64,000 bases of DNA from Macrocystis pyrifera (Eukaryota > Sar > Phaeophyceae > Laminariales > Laminariaceae). Positions within the stretch are counted from its first letter, which is position 1. Each line of letters begins with the position of its first letter. A model generated the notes under the pieces. The model saw only the letters and a program-made list of their open reading frames with translations, was not told the origin of the DNA and ran no database searches. The position numbers were made by a program, and so were the translations under genes. Location: the NCBI GenBank assembly GCA_031763025.1, contig JASSKH010000027.1, positions 11,192,055-11,256,054 of the forward strand. The letters are read 5' to 3'. Below are positions 39,410-50,980 of this stretch, piece by piece.

Positions 39410-40440
39410 ACAAACTTCAGCCTCACCCTCGCCTGCACTGCTTGAGCGTTTGACCTCAGAAGAGCGCGCTTCGCTCCTGCGCGTCTGGGCACGCTTGCCG
39501 TCACATCGGGAGGTGGCTTTGACCTCCACGGTACAGGCTGGACCCCTGCGGTCATCGAACAACTGGGGGACGTCCTCTGCGAATTTCCTAACGTTTTCTC
39601 GAAGTCCAAGTCGGATTTTGGTTCCTGCTCGTTGATACCTTTCGTGATCTCGGTCCCGGAAGGAAGCGCTCCTGTCACGTCCAGGCCGCACCGCATCAAC
39701 CCCATCCTGACCAAGGAAGTGGAGGCCACCTTGGATCAGTACCTAGCGGCAGGTCTGATCCAGCACTCGACTTCCCCGTACTCGAGCCCGCTGGTGGTCA
39801 TCCCGAAGAAGTCTCGAGGCGTTCGGATCGCCGTGAACTACAAAACCTCAACCAGATCAGCAACCTCAGTCAGCTGCCTATTCCTCACGTGGACCAAGTC
39901 CTCGACTCGCTGGGGATGGGACAGGTGTTTTCCCTCTTCGATTTGGTCTCATCGTTCTACCAGGTTACCGCGCACATGAAGCACCGTCACTCTCACGGCG
40001 TTTAGCACTCCCACGGGCCTTTACGAGTGGCTCGTCATGCCCCAAGGCAGCAGTGCTTTGCCCGGCTGGTTCGTCAAAATGATTAACGAAGTCAATAAAG
40101 GCCTGGCATAAGTGGCGGCCTACCTTGATGATGTGATCGTTTTCGACTCTGACCCGACGGCCCACGTCAAGACGATACGAGCCCTCTTCGAACGCCTGCG
40201 CAAGCACAACTTCACGCTCTCCTCCTCGAAGGCTCGCCTCGGCGCCACGGACGTCAACTTTCTGGGCCACTCCACGTCGCCCGCCGGTATAGGCCCTAGT
40301 GCGGAAAAAGTTTCGGCTTTGATGAAAATTCCCATGCCCAAGAACCTCAAGCAGGTCCGAGCCTTGATGGGCGGGCGTAGAATATTGTCGCAAATTCCTG
40401 CTCGACCTGTCTGAACGGATACGTCCTCTCACCGCCCTTC
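39410..40440 (+). pseudogene. Element C reverse transcriptase (broken)
   Basis: The frame 39,450-39,635 and neighbours give the pre-RT segment. The frame 39,632-39,979 has EVEATLDQYLAAGLIQHS and SSPLVVIPKKSRGVRIAVNY, then a 2-base loss in the AACTACAAAA run shifts frame. The palm resumes with AAYLDDVIVFDSD (frame 40,112-40,414), ending PMPKNLKQVRALMGG, where another frameshift occurs. An in-frame TAA also precedes the YLDD box (GGCATAAGTGGCGGC). Confidence 0.8.
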
Positions 40441-40935
40441 TCAGGAAGGGGGCCAAGTACGTCTTCACGCCGGCTATGGAAGTTATCGTCCCCCAGATCC
40501 TCGCCGAGCTCGCTGCCCCACCGATTTTGGTCTTCCCGGACTGGGACGCCGTAACCGACGGCTTCCACACGTACTGCGACGCCTGCATCGACGGTTTTGG
40601 TGCCGCGCTCAAACAGGAGCAACCGGACGGCTCGATACGGCCCATTGCCTATATCAGCCGCGCTACCCTCGATTCCGAGAGGCACTGGACACCGTTGGAC
40701 CTGGAAGCTGGCAGCATTGTCTAGGCCATCAAACGACTCCGAGGTTATCTGTGGGGTACGAAGTTTCGAATATTTTCGGAACATGAAGCACTTGAGAGCA
40801 TCGGCAAAGTAGGGGACCACAACGCGCTAATCCAGCGGTGGCTCGAGTTCCTCACCGCGTTTGAGTACACCCTCGAGTACCGCAAGGGCAGCGCCAACGG
40901 AAATGCTGACGTTCTCTCCCGCTTGCCGGAGCTCG
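40441..40935 (+). pseudogene. Element C RNase H (broken)
   Basis: The frame 40,476-40,724 has FPDWDAVTDG, CDACIDGFGAALKQEQ and PIAYISRATLDSERHW, ending at a TAG that replaces the Trp/Leu codon region of A and B (AGCATTGTCTAGGCC). Beyond it come KRLRGYLWGTKF-like, EHEALESIG-like and LEYRKGSANGNADVLSR sequence. Confidence 0.75.
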
Positions 40936-41289
40936 CCACAGAACACGACCGCAGTGGGTCTAGCTGCCTCAACCCCGTCGAGGACGGTGTATCTTCCTCA
41001 TCGGAGCCTGCGGGCTTCGCACTCGCTCTTCACCGACCCTTGGTGTCGGTTTGGGTGGGCTGGTGTCCCGCAGTGAAAGTGCCGTCTTGGGTGGGCTACC
41101 TTTCACCTCTTTGGATTTTCGCGATTTTCGCACACACGGGCCACGTATGAGGATTGACGATGTTTCTGCTCCTTCGGGGAGATTCGTCGCTCGTGTATCT
41201 GCTTCCGTAGCCACCGTCGACCGCCGTCCTGGCTTGAGGGTTTTTTTTCACCCCCCGCCAACGCCGCTTTGGCTTCGGTTTTTGTCGTT

Positions 41290-41545
41290 CCCTCCGGAGG
41301 CGACCAGGGCTCTGCAGAAGCCCCCGATGCAGCGACGATTGTCGCCCAGCGCGCTCCTTCCCCGACCAACACTTTACAGGTCGAAAATTCTGCCGTGAGC
41401 ATTGCTCCGGCCGCGTCTTTCCTTTCAGGCCAGGGCTCTGCAGAAGCCCCCGTTGAAGCGACGATTGTCGCCCAGCGCGCTCTTCTCCCCTAACGAGCAC
41501 TTTACAGGGAGAAGATTCCGCTGTGATCACTGATCCGGCCGCGTC
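41290..41545 (+). repeat. Two-copy 126-bp minisatellite in element C linker
   Basis: Two units, each with CAGGGCTCTGCAGAAGCCCC and CGACGATTGTCGCCCAGCGC, spaced about 126 bp. They encode QGSAEAPDAATIVAQRAP-type peptide. Homologous to the five-copy array in B and the single unit in A. Confidence 0.85.
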
Positions 41546-42852
41546 TGCCCCATCCCCGCCTGGCAACCCGGCGCCTCTGAACGTCTTGCCGTCTTTAGAC
41601 CGCATCTAAAATCGGATGCGCCGACGAACAGCCGCCGCCACTGGCACTGTGCCGCCTGCCGCTGGTGGCTTTGGACCCAGCGGGGCCCCTAGACCATCGG
41701 CCCGGCGTGCTATCACCCCGCCGCGAGCCCCACGGCCGCGACCGCCCGCACACGTCGTTATGGCCCCGACTCCTGCCGCCTCGTCCGTCCCGACGGTACC
41801 CATCCTGTCTGACAGCGACCGCGCCGAGCCCGTGGGAACTCCTCTTTTACGGCTTGCGCCGCCAACTGACGCACCTCCCGTCACCTCGACCAACTTGGAC
41901 GCCCTCGGCGCAGCTGCCGAATTTCAGTTCGGTGATTCCGCAGCGCGCTATTCGCACGCCGACTGGGCTCGGGATCGGGAACAACAGGCTGAGCCCGCGC
42001 GCAACGTCGCCATGCGCTACATAGCCCTTGGCCGGCCGGAAGTTTTGCCAGACGATTTTTTATCAGGTTGCCCTTCCCACCAGCGCCCTCCCTTTTCGGA
42101 GGTTCACGAATTCGCCAACAAAAGCCGCTTGCACACCACCGACGCAGGCATCGTTCCACTCGCCCGACCCCCTGTGTCGGATACGCAACGCCCGGTGGTT
42201 CGTACGGCCTGCTTATTGAACGACGAGCCTACTCGCATTTATGTTCCGCTGCTAGTGCGCCCCTGAATCATGCAGGAATGCCATCCCACGGCTTCCTGCC
42301 ATAGGAACCGCGCGCACCCTACGTGTGCTCGAACGTTTCTACTTGTCGATCGGTATGAGCATCTGCACCCGATGGTGGCTACGCAACTGCTTGAAGAGCA
42401 AGCGCGAAAACCGTCGCGGCAGGCGGTCGGGGGGCCCTCCATTACGTTCCCCTTGCCAGAAGGGCCCAGCATCGCCGTCAGCATCGACTATTTCGGCCCT
42501 CTCCCGGTGACGCCTCGAGGTAATACCTGCATCTTGCTTTTCGCTGATCATTTCAGCCGCCGAGTCGACATGTACGCCGTGGCAGCGGCAGAGTTCACCG
42601 CTGAGGGCACGGCTAACATTCTCATCAACCGGCATATCCCTCTTTTGGGGGTGCCCGCGCAGCATCCTCTCGGACAACGGCCTCCAGTTCTGCTCCAATA
42701 TTTCGCGCGCCGTATATCAGCTTCTCGGGGTTCGAAAAATTGCCACCAGCTCCTACCACCCAAACGGCAACAGTGGGGTGGAACGTGTAAACCACACGAT
42801 GGCCCAGATGCTGGAAATGGTCGTCAACGAGCTCCAAAACAACTGGGATTAA
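41546..42852 (+). pseudogene. Element C integrase (broken)
   Basis: The frame 41,616-42,266 has the Pro/Ala-rich lead and DALGAAAEFQFGDSAARYSHADWA. The HHCC region is split between frames (42,325-42,510 carries RWWLRNCLK). The core frame begins VSIDYFGPLP, then a frameshift before SDNGLQF-like sequence (GGGGTGCCCGCGCAGCATCC) moves the sense. The Glu block appears as GNSGVERVNHT in another frame. NNWD-TAA (42,850-42,852) is the same stop as in B. Confidence 0.8.
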
Positions 42853-44103
42853 CAGCTCCCTCACGTCGAACTTGCGTACAACAATTCCGCCAGTGCCGCC
42901 ACGGGTCTGGCTCCCAACGAGGTACATATGGGTCGGCTGCCAGGCCTCCCACTCACAATTTTCGGGCTTGCTGGAGTCGCCGGCCACCAGAGCTTGGCCT
43001 GCGACCACCTCGCCTACTACGACTTGGCGACGGACCGCCAGCAGCGCGCGTACGATATCGTTCGAGTACACCACGCTCTCACTGTCTCTCGCGTGAACCA
43101 CCGCAACTCCGCCCTCTCCGACCCTCTGCGTCCGGTCCCCAAATTTGACGTTGGTGGTTGGGTGTGGGTGTACAATATGGCGGCCACCATCCGCCAGGGC
43201 GCGAAACCAGACATGGACGCCAAGGTCCTCAAGGTCAAACTCTTACTCAACTGGACGGGCCCCTACAAAGTTCTCGCAGTTGGCCCCTGCTCCTCAGCGG
43301 ACACCCCGGATAGATCTCCTCTCGGAGCAAAGCTCCTGTATTTGGATCTTCCTTCCGATATGCCCGGCGCTGAGGCTCGCCGGCGCGTATCTGTTCAATG
43401 CTGCAAGCCCTGTGCCACCCCCCACGACCGTGGCGACATGCCGAAGTATTTTCCGGCGGGGTTGGCGCAATACGTGCTCAACAAAATTTCTCCAAGAAAT
43501 CCCCCCCGTACCACGTCACCGAGGACGACGTTTCGACCCCTCTTCAACGACTCGAAATGGAAAAGATTACTGGACATCAATCGGTTAGAGGTCGAGGTGG
43601 CGTCATCGCGGTGCTGTGCGAGACGCACTGGACAGGACTATCCCGGCCATCCTGGGAACGGGAAATGGACTTTCAGCTTTCTCGCCAGGCAATTTTGCGC
43701 TATTGAGCCGGAACCCCGAACCAACACCGTCAAACCAACCGCCTGTACCGCCGAATGAGAATTGGCGCGGCACAACGGGAGCTTCTCGGAGTAACGGCGA
43801 GCGGTTTCTGGTACCCGGCTATGGCTGCGTATCGCACGCCGATTGGCTCCGCCGATACAGCAAGACTGTAATTCCCAGCGGGGCTCATGCTTTGCACAAG
43901 GGCGACAACAATCCGTGGTGGCTCGGGAAAATCAGCGCAACTACACCAACGGATGGAGTATATTTGGTTCGCTTTTTGGACGACCCGGGACCAATCAAGC
44001 TTCCTCTTTCTCCGGCGCGCTACACGACTTCGACGAGAGCTATACGAGGTTCTTGGTGTCTGAAATTCACTTGGCTAGCGCGTTTGCACGGGGGCCCAGC
44101 GTA
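42853..44103 (+). pseudogene. Element C integrase C-terminus: GPY/F, chromodomain, Trp-rich terminal module
   Basis: The frame 42,928-43,758 has MGRLPGLPLTIFG, VWVYNMAATIRQGAKP, LLNWTGPYKVLAVGP (GPY/F) and AEARRRVSVQCC; then a frameshift and HVTEDDVSTPLQRLE, MEKITGHQSVRGRGG and PSWEREMDFQ (chromodomain, with WTG in place of WKG). The frame 43,616-44,104 ends with the best preserved terminal module: HADWLRRYSKTV, NPWWLGKISATTP and DGVYLVRFLDDPGPIKLPL. The W-x-G-K-I...Y-x-V-x-F-x-D-D pattern resembles Tudor/SH3-like modules; that reading is inference. Confidence 0.8.
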
Positions 44104-44707
44104 ACGTAGATGAATCTCGAGGCGCTGCCGTGGATAGCTGATAATTGCTTCTTGGCTGCACTCGATATTTATCTTTTCGTCATTTTCCTGGACTTTGGAG
44201 GTGTTTTTTTTTGTGCTCGATGTGTTTCTGGTTAGTTTTCTTTTGGGGGAGGGGCTGGGTTGAGGATGTGTTTTTTTCGTATTTTGTTCTGCCTACCCCC
44301 CCCGCTCAGTGTCGGGACTGATCTGGGTAATCGGCCGCTCATTTGCGGCCCAGGACGCGTTTTCAGAGTTGTGGGCTGGGTTTAGGTGGTTCTTGCCGTA
44401 TTCCGTGTTATTTTATTTTCGTTTCCCTGTTCAGTTTTTTTTCGCTTTTCCATGCATCTTCCTCGCCTCCCCCCCCCGTGCGGGCGGCATGGCGATGGCT
44501 TCCATTAACCATTTCTTCCTGCCCCTTAAGGCTATGTCTTCCCTTCATTTTTTTTCACGTACTTTGCCGGCTTCGTTGCCTCGCCGTGCAGAGGTGTGGG
44601 AGTGGGTTTAGAGGAGCTGCATCTTCGACTCATGTTCTAGTTCGTGAAATTTAGGTTTCCATGATTTTCCCATAATTCTGCATATACGGCTCATCAGAGT
44701 GAGCTAG
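44104..44707 (+). other. Element C 3' non-coding region
   Basis: Starts with GATGAATCTCGAGGCG after the last stop and ends GGCTCATCAGAGTGAGCTAG before the LTR, colinear with A and B. AGAGTGAG may be the polypurine tract. Overlapping ~100-codon frames have no known domain. Confidence 0.6.
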
Positions 44708-44884
44708 TGTTATGATACTGCTTTGTATGAGGTTGAAAGCCCAGTAATTACCTGGGTTCAGGCACTGGGAACGTATTTGAAGTACTTGGAAGGTGTACCA
44801 GGGGTTTTCCAGAGACGCACGAGCTTGGGCTCAGTCTTCGCGTGCACGAAAGCAATAAAACTGCTCTTCTTCTATCGCTAAGTT
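44708..44884 (+). repeat. Element C 3' LTR (truncated)
   Basis: Starts TGTTATGATACTGC and matches the 5' LTR through TTCTTCTATCGCTAAG, with AATAAAACTGC kept and a short internal deletion after GAAGGTGTA. The last third is missing and the junction abuts TGTTACGGTGG, the start of another LTR-like sequence. Confidence 0.85.
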
Positions 44885-44885
44885 G

Positions 44886-45358
44886 TTACGGTGGTAATCC
44901 AAGGATCCGAGGGGTTTCCAGAAGTAGACACGGCATGTAGGCAAAAGGGGAAAATGCGAATTGAACCCGGAGACTGGGGGGGGGGTGTGAGCAGACGGTC
45001 ACAACCCTTTTCCACCCCTTCAGCTTCTTATAGATCATCCTGTTGCCGGCAGTGTTCCCCTACACCAGAAGAGTACCGACTGAGACAACTAGGAAATGGC
45101 TCAGGCGTATGTTCCGCAGGCTGGGTGGAACGACGGGAATGCAGGTGGCAGTCTTTGCAACGAACTGAAAGAGCTTGACTGTGTGCATGTGTGCCGGACG
45201 GCCTACGGCCCTGTTTGTTCTGAGAACGAATTAATACATGGTGTTTTGGAGGTAGGTATATCTGAGCAGCTTTTCGAGGAACATAAGTTATCTCGGCCGG
45301 AGAGCCCGGCGAGATTACGCCATAATGCATGACACGCGCACCGCTCGACTCTATAACA
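44886..45358 (+). repeat. Candidate LTR of a different retrotransposon family
   Basis: Begins TGTTACGGTGG and ends CTCTATAACA, giving 5-bp TGTTA/TAACA inverted termini over 473 bp. The next bases, TGGTGTCCAGTCCGG, have the form of a primer-binding site. No gag or pol follows and no partner LTR is visible. It may be a truncated element that replaced the end of element C. Confidence 0.5.
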
Positions 45359-46560
45359 TGGTGTCCAGTCCGGTAGCATAGTATGTGCCTGCAAACGACG
45401 ATGAGTGCCTAAAGGAGAACCCTCTTTGCAGGCTTTCTAACATATGTTGCTCCTGCTGGTTGATGTTGCTCCTGCTGGTCGGGGTTTCTCCTGAGGTGTG
45501 AGGGGGTTCTTGGGGACTTTCCTTCTAACCTTGATCACCATACTGTGTAGACTCGTACCGGGTATCTCTCAATACACTGCAGCCGATATATAGCGACGCC
45601 ACTAGCCAAACACTACACTCACGAACGGGACATGGTAGAGCGGGCAATCGGCTACGGCGGCCTCCGGCATGCGGCGGGTTTGCTCCCCGTCCGCGTGTCG
45701 CTCGGCACCGTGGCTCCCGAGTTTTCACAGAAGATATGATAGCACAGTACCCACGGAGGGTGGCCACCGCAAAGGTGATGACTAGCCCCGAATCCGTAGG
45801 CTGTGCTGTGAGAGGTGTAGCACGAGTGAACGAGGGCTGAGTCCACACCCCTCGAGACATGGCCGCGTGGTAGGAATCGTTCAGCAGAGTCGGTCCTCTG
45901 CCGAGCTTCGGTATGCACGAGTGTAGTAGCCTCACGCACGTCTCACACGCGTCCGACGGGATTCTGTTCGATGGATTTTTCCGGCATCCCGTGTATCGCA
46001 TCATATTTCTGCGCCGTGTTTCGGCACCAAGCCCTCTCTGATTGATTCAGACGGGGGCGAGGTTGCTCTTGGTTCCCTATGCCGAATCCTAGACTAATAC
46101 GCTCATAGACGCGGAGAGCAACCACAGCGTAAACAGCAGTAGTGAACCCTAGCTTCGAGCAAAGATTTCAACGGTACGTGCAGCGGGGAGGTCGTGACTG
46201 AGTCCGTCGTTCAGAGGAACCTTCGGTAGGTCACGATCGGTTCGCACCACGGTCCCCAAGCGGGACCGCGGGCGGACACCGTGTGGGTCTTGCGGCTGCA
46301 CGCCGTGGGAGGTTTAGTGTGGGTGAACGAGAGCTGACTCCGTCCCCCCGCGAGGGGGGGTGGCTTACGCGTCGTTTAGCAGAGTCCGTCCCCTGCTGAG
46401 CTCCGGTATGCGTGAGTGTCGTAGCCCCACACACTCCATTCATGTGTTCAACGCAGGTCTGTTTAGTGGATGGATGGTATCCTGCAGTCTGCCGCGGCAC
46501 ATAGTCTCTTTTTAGTGCGCAGCGCCCACCCCTCGTCACATGTGAGCTTTGCTAACTAAG
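45359..46560. repeat. Two diverged direct repeats of ~280 bp, with no gene
   Basis: About 45,720-45,990 and 46,230-46,500 share order and wording: GTGAACGAGrGCTGA, CAGCAGAGTC/TAGCAGAGTCCGTCC, GAGCT(T)CGGTATGC, TAGCCyCACrCAC and a GATGGAT end. A weaker piece (GTGACTGAGTCCGTCGTTCAGAGG) lies between them near 46,193. Minus-strand frames of 159 and 102 codons (45,525-46,004; 46,231-46,539) follow the repeats and show no domain. Confidence 0.6.
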
Positions 46561-47918
46561 GCGAGGGAGGGGGGGCTGGTCGCGACGCCCCGCTAGATGA
46601 AATAATGTCTCCCATACGGATTATACTGTAATTTTTTTCGGCGGCAGCACGTGTAAACTGTAGGTGGCGGCTCATTAACGAAGGCTCGGCGGATGGTTAG
46701 AAAAGGCTCCGCGGTGCGTTTCAAATTGTCCTTACTCGTTTTTTGTTACACCAGCTGGAGAGCATATTCATTCACACTCTCAGGAATACATGTTGGTATG
46801 CGGAGTGGCGTCGCGTGCAAAATACGCAGAAAGTTATATTGCGCTCAATCACCGTGTCGGCATCGGCTAATCTACAGTACATAGGCTGCTGCACGACCAC
46901 AACGGCCACCACCACCATCCCCATATTCACTGGTGGCTTGTGCTTGCCCCCCCTGTTCGGTCTCAGGGTGGAATAATCAAAATGCACAAAAAGTCAGTTA
47001 TTAAATGGCTACCGGTAAGTTCAATGCCGCCAGGTCACGGACCGTGAGCGACAAGAAACAAAAACAAAAAAAGCGCGCGTCGCGACGCTGCACGTCACCC
47101 GCGCCTACACATGGTATAAAACAAAAAACAAACAGCGACCCCTCTCTCTGTGTGTGTGTCTGCATCGCCCCCTCATCTTCATCTTCCTCGTCCTCATCCT
47201 CCTCTGCCCCGAGTGTACCTACCTGTATGGTCACCGTCCCTTGCGGGTGTACCTCCCGCGAATGCCCCACCCACGCCCGAAACAAAACCACCACCACCAC
47301 CACCACCAGCTGTCCTGTAGAACCAACCGCGCCTCTGGGGGCAATGGGGCACGGGGACGCAGTAAGACCGAGTCTAAGACGACACGCCTCAGCGGGTACC
47401 CCAGCGCTGCTCGCATTTTCTACCGTCCCACCACGCGACAGGAAAACAGCGACAACGAAATCAACAACGACGATGTCAACGCTAACAACGCAAACATCGT
47501 CAACGCCAAGGGCCTCTCGCTTCTCTCGTCGCCCCTGCCCCCCCCCCCCCCCCCCCCGCTTCTCGCCCTCTCTCTTCCCCTTCCGTCTCGGAAGCTCTCG
47601 GTTCTGCGGACATTCGTGCGAACAAGAAAGACAATACGAGCGGACGAACGGACGCACCGAAGAAGGAAGCCGCGGGACCGAGCAACACGCACGGCTTGCC
47701 CCTAGCCCCCCACAGATAAGGAACACGGCGGGGGGCGGGGGGAGTGCGACGACGACGACGATGGCGACGATGATGATGACGACGACGTAAAGGCGCTGCT
47801 CGGTTCTATTCAGCAGATGGATACCGGAACCACTCACGCTGACCTCCCCCGCGCGGTGTGCGTGCCGTGGTACAAACGAACACCAGTCCCATCAATTATT
47901 ATAACGTTGCTGCTCCTG

Positions 47919-47965
<47 letters not shown>
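47919..47965. repeat. CTG/CAG microsatellite
   Basis: Nearly uninterrupted CTG triplets for about 15 units, preceded by interrupted CTGCTCCTG units. Not part of a recognised coding exon. Confidence 0.9.
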
Positions 47966-50217
47966 ACTGCCGCCGCTGTTGGATGCAGCGCGCGTCTACC
48001 CTAGCACAAAGGTGGGCAGAGCCTCCCCTCCCATCCCCTCCTTCCCCGCCGCATCGTTCGCGGTCTTCCACCAACGAGGGATGGCTGTAGACACCGTCAG
48101 GCCCGGACCATTACCACGGGAATATTGTAATTGGTTGATCTTAGCCTCTGCGATGCTCAAAAGGGCGCGCGGACGCACCACGCGCCTCTTTCTGTCACGG
48201 ACCGTCAATTTGAAGTTTTCGCCACCCATGCAACAACGCACGAGCGAATAACCTCCCACCCCTCCCCCGCCCCCTCCGATCCCCCCTGTACCCCTGTACC
48301 GTACCGCACACGAAGAAAGTCCATACATTTTATTGTGCGCTCAAGGGCTTCGGGAAAATATTTTTCGTCAAGCAGGAGCCTTTCTGATTTCCTTCCCTAC
48401 TTGCAGAAGCAGCAGCTGCTACTGTAGTAACAAAACCCTTGTAACACGCGCCACTGCATGTGTCCGCGGGAAATGCTTGCCCTGCCGCCATGCTCCTACG
48501 ACGCAGCGGCCGCCGCGGTCAACCTCAAGCAAGCGAAAAAATGAGGAAAGAGCTCCGCCTTCCTTTACCCCTCCGTCTCCCCAGGCGTCCGCCGCATTTC
48601 AGGGCGCGTGTAAACCCCCCCCGCGCCTTGTTTGCCATACACTCAACACTGCGCCCGACAAGTATCTAAACACTAATGTACCTGCGATTTTACTATTATT
48701 AAAACATTAAAACGGAAGACTGCTGCTAGAACGCAGCAAAAATAGCGCCGCCAGATAAAAAAAAACAAAAACAAAAAAAACAAGAACAGGACCAAGAAGA
48801 AGAAAAAAAAAATGAAGAAGAAAGAAGGAAAAAGTCGCCCGAAAACCGCCCATCCACAACCCCATTCGCGCTTCACGCGCCCAACCAGATAAGGATGCAA
48901 GCTCGGGCCGTCCTCCTCCTTCTCCTCCTTTCTCTCTTTCTCCTGGCCACAAGACCTCCCTCGGAAATGGTTTTTCTCTCTTCCCCTCTATACGCAAAAC
49001 CAAAAAAACATGCAAACGCACGAAACGGAAAAAAGCACAAACACACCCACACCCACATCCATACACCTCTCGACGGGGCGGCTGCGAAACAACCCTCCCC
49101 AGCCCGCTACCCCCCCCTCCTCCTCCTCTTCCTCTCCCCCACCCAGCAAACGCGTCCCGTTCGTGTTTTTTAATACAGCCCGGCCCGTCCCTGAGCTACC
49201 GTTGGTCGGACTATCGACCGCCCGACACGCGGTCAGCGCTACTGTGAAAGTAGTAAACCAAATCAGCGTGTCGTTTGGTGCCTGCGTATGAATATTCCTC
49301 GTCTTCTTCCCGTACGTGGGTACAGTGGAACGCCCTCGAGGGGAGGTAGGGAAGGGGGGGGGGGGGGGGTACTCTCTGCCACGCAAGGCGGCGGCGCGAC
49401 AAAACAATGCCGAGGCGTCTCCTGTCCAACTCGCGATGGCTTCCGGCCAACGGTCAATAGCCTCCCAGCTAACCGTTCAAGCACCTAAGCTCCTCCCCGT
49501 CCCCTTTATCTCTCGCCGACCACTCGTATATACGCAAACTGGCAGCTTCAAACAGCGACAAAAAAATACCGTTTCCAGCAACGTGATAGTAGTTTTCGGT
49601 TGACCACTCCCCCGGGGATAAGGGCTTAACCACCCCCCCCCCCCCCCCCCCCACGCAGTCTCCTTTACCTCCTTCGAATAACCACGAAACCGAAACCGCA
49701 CCGACTATTTACCGCATTATTTAACGACACACGAAAACGGCAGAAAACGACCAAAACCAATCCAAACCAAACCAAAAAAAAACAAATAAAAAAACGGATC
49801 AAAAAACAACTCAACTAAAAAACACCCCATCAATCGCCTTGTATCACAATGAACCATACAATAGAAACCATCTTTCGTGACACTAAAACTCGGCAGCAAA
49901 GATCGCGCTCGACCCCCAATAGTTTCTTTCCGCAAAAAAAAAAAAAAAAAAAAACAAGAACAGAAAAAATAACCTCAATTCTTGTCTCTCTAGACACGAG
50001 GTAAAATCGGACAGTATCTTCCTTCGCGAAAAATAAAAAGGAGCAAAAATGGTCCCGCACTAAGCACGCAGGTGGGAGAGGGGGGGGCTGGGGGGGTTGG
50101 GGGCACGGGCAATGAACGCTCGCGACATAGCGGCCCTTAATTTAACAGAAAACGCCGCCTCCTCTTTCCCTCAACCGCATAAAATTACCTAATACGACGC
50201 TCGTTCGAACGCCTAAA

Positions 50218-50218
<1 letters not shown>

Positions 50219-50251
<33 letters not shown>
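50219..50251. repeat. 33-base C homopolymer
   Basis: Uninterrupted C from 50,219 to 50,251, followed by CGCGCG and a C-rich tail. One of several very long G/C runs in and beside the DOCK-like gene. Confidence 0.9.
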
Positions 50252-50252
<1 letters not shown>

Positions 50253-50839
50253 CGCGCCCCCCGGGTATCTCCCCCGGTTCTCCCCTCGTCACCGCTAACG
50301 CGAGAAAGGAAAGACGAGGGAGGGAAGCCGGACACGGGACGGGCGAACGGACAGGCGGCGAAGGAAGACGCGCGTGCGACCGGTAAAATGAAATCCATAA
50401 AAATCAAGCAACTCTTGTAAACACCCAGCGTCACCCCACCCACCCACACACCCCCCCGCGCACCCACTCACCCACTCCAGTCCACCCCACCCACCCACCC
50501 ACCCACTCACTGACGCACGTATGAACGCCCGCCCGCTTTAACGCTCTCCCCAAAAGGTATTATGGTCCCTAGCCACTAAACGAGAGGGTCTTCGGTCCGC
50601 TTTGTTTTTGAATCTCTCGGTTTTCTCTCGAAAGCACCCAGCGCTTTAAACGTAGAGAGGTACAACAACGGAAAAAACAAGGGTATAAATACGAAAGAGG
50701 GTACAATAAAAATACGCAAAGAGTACATTACGAAAATGGTACACTACGTCAAAGGGGGGAAATCGGAGGGTGGGGCGGGGTGGGGTGGGGTGGAGTGAAG
50801 GAAGAATGAAAGAGGGGAGAGGGCGGCGGGAAGGGGGCA

Positions 50840-50980
50840 TCATGGAGCGTAGTTGTTCGTGCTGGCCTTGAGGTCCTCCCACCCGTGCCCCTCCTGCAGG
50901 TATATTTCCATTGCCTGCATCATCTTGGAAAACCCTCGCTCCATCTCGCCCTGCCACAAAATGTTGTGCTCGGCGCTTAC
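50840..50980 (-). CDS. DOCK-like gene, last exon and stop
   Basis: 141 bp including TGA at 50,840-50,842; acceptor CCCGACAG. Encodes VSAEHNILWQGEMERGFSKM, MQAMEIYLQEGHGWEDLK and STNNYAP. The helical M-x-x-G-F-x-x-M pattern fits the end of DHR2 (x-Y-x-x-x-M-x-x-x-F). Without this choice of exon 11 donor the phase would not fit. Confidence 0.78.
   Translation of the reverse strand, partial: VSAEHNILWQGEMERGFSKMMQAMEIYLQEGHGWEDLKASTNNYAP

Larger units (their letters stand above)
39115..44884 (+). mobile_element. Ty3/gypsy chromovirus element C (gag, NADAR and protease deleted)
   Basis: A 277-bp 5' LTR and primer-binding-site region are followed after about 20 bp by sequence equal to the segment just before RT in A and B (CTCGCCTGCACTGCTTGAGCG). 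Gag, NADAR and protease are missing. RT, RNase H, repeat linker, integrase, chromodomain region and 3' non-coding region follow in order. The 3' LTR starts at 44,708 and stops after TATCGCTAAG at 44,884, where another LTR-like sequence begins. It carries several frameshifts and stops. Confidence 0.9.
46561..50839. other. Low-complexity region and downstream flank of the DOCK-like gene
   Basis: No gene is supported. It is rich in simple sequence: TCATCTTCC-type triplets (47,172-47,205), CACCAC (47,289-47,310), C runs (47,528-47,545; 49,629-49,652), a CTG run (about 47,919-47,965), GACGAC/GATGAT (47,748-47,787), an A run (49,936-49,954) and a 33-base C tract (50,219-50,251). Long frames at 47,005-47,790 (+) and 47,001-47,837 (-) are driven by these repeats. 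The part nearest 50,839 is presumably 3' UTR of the minus-strand gene. Confidence 0.5.

Noticed and set aside
44955-44972. Possible tRNA B box on the minus strand (CGGGTTCAATTCGC)
   Set aside because: No A box upstream and it lies inside a candidate LTR.
47001-47837. Long frames on both strands (261 and 278 codons)
   Set aside because: Composition is driven by Ser, Thr, Val and acidic triplet runs from microsatellites; no domain, no splice-consistent partner.
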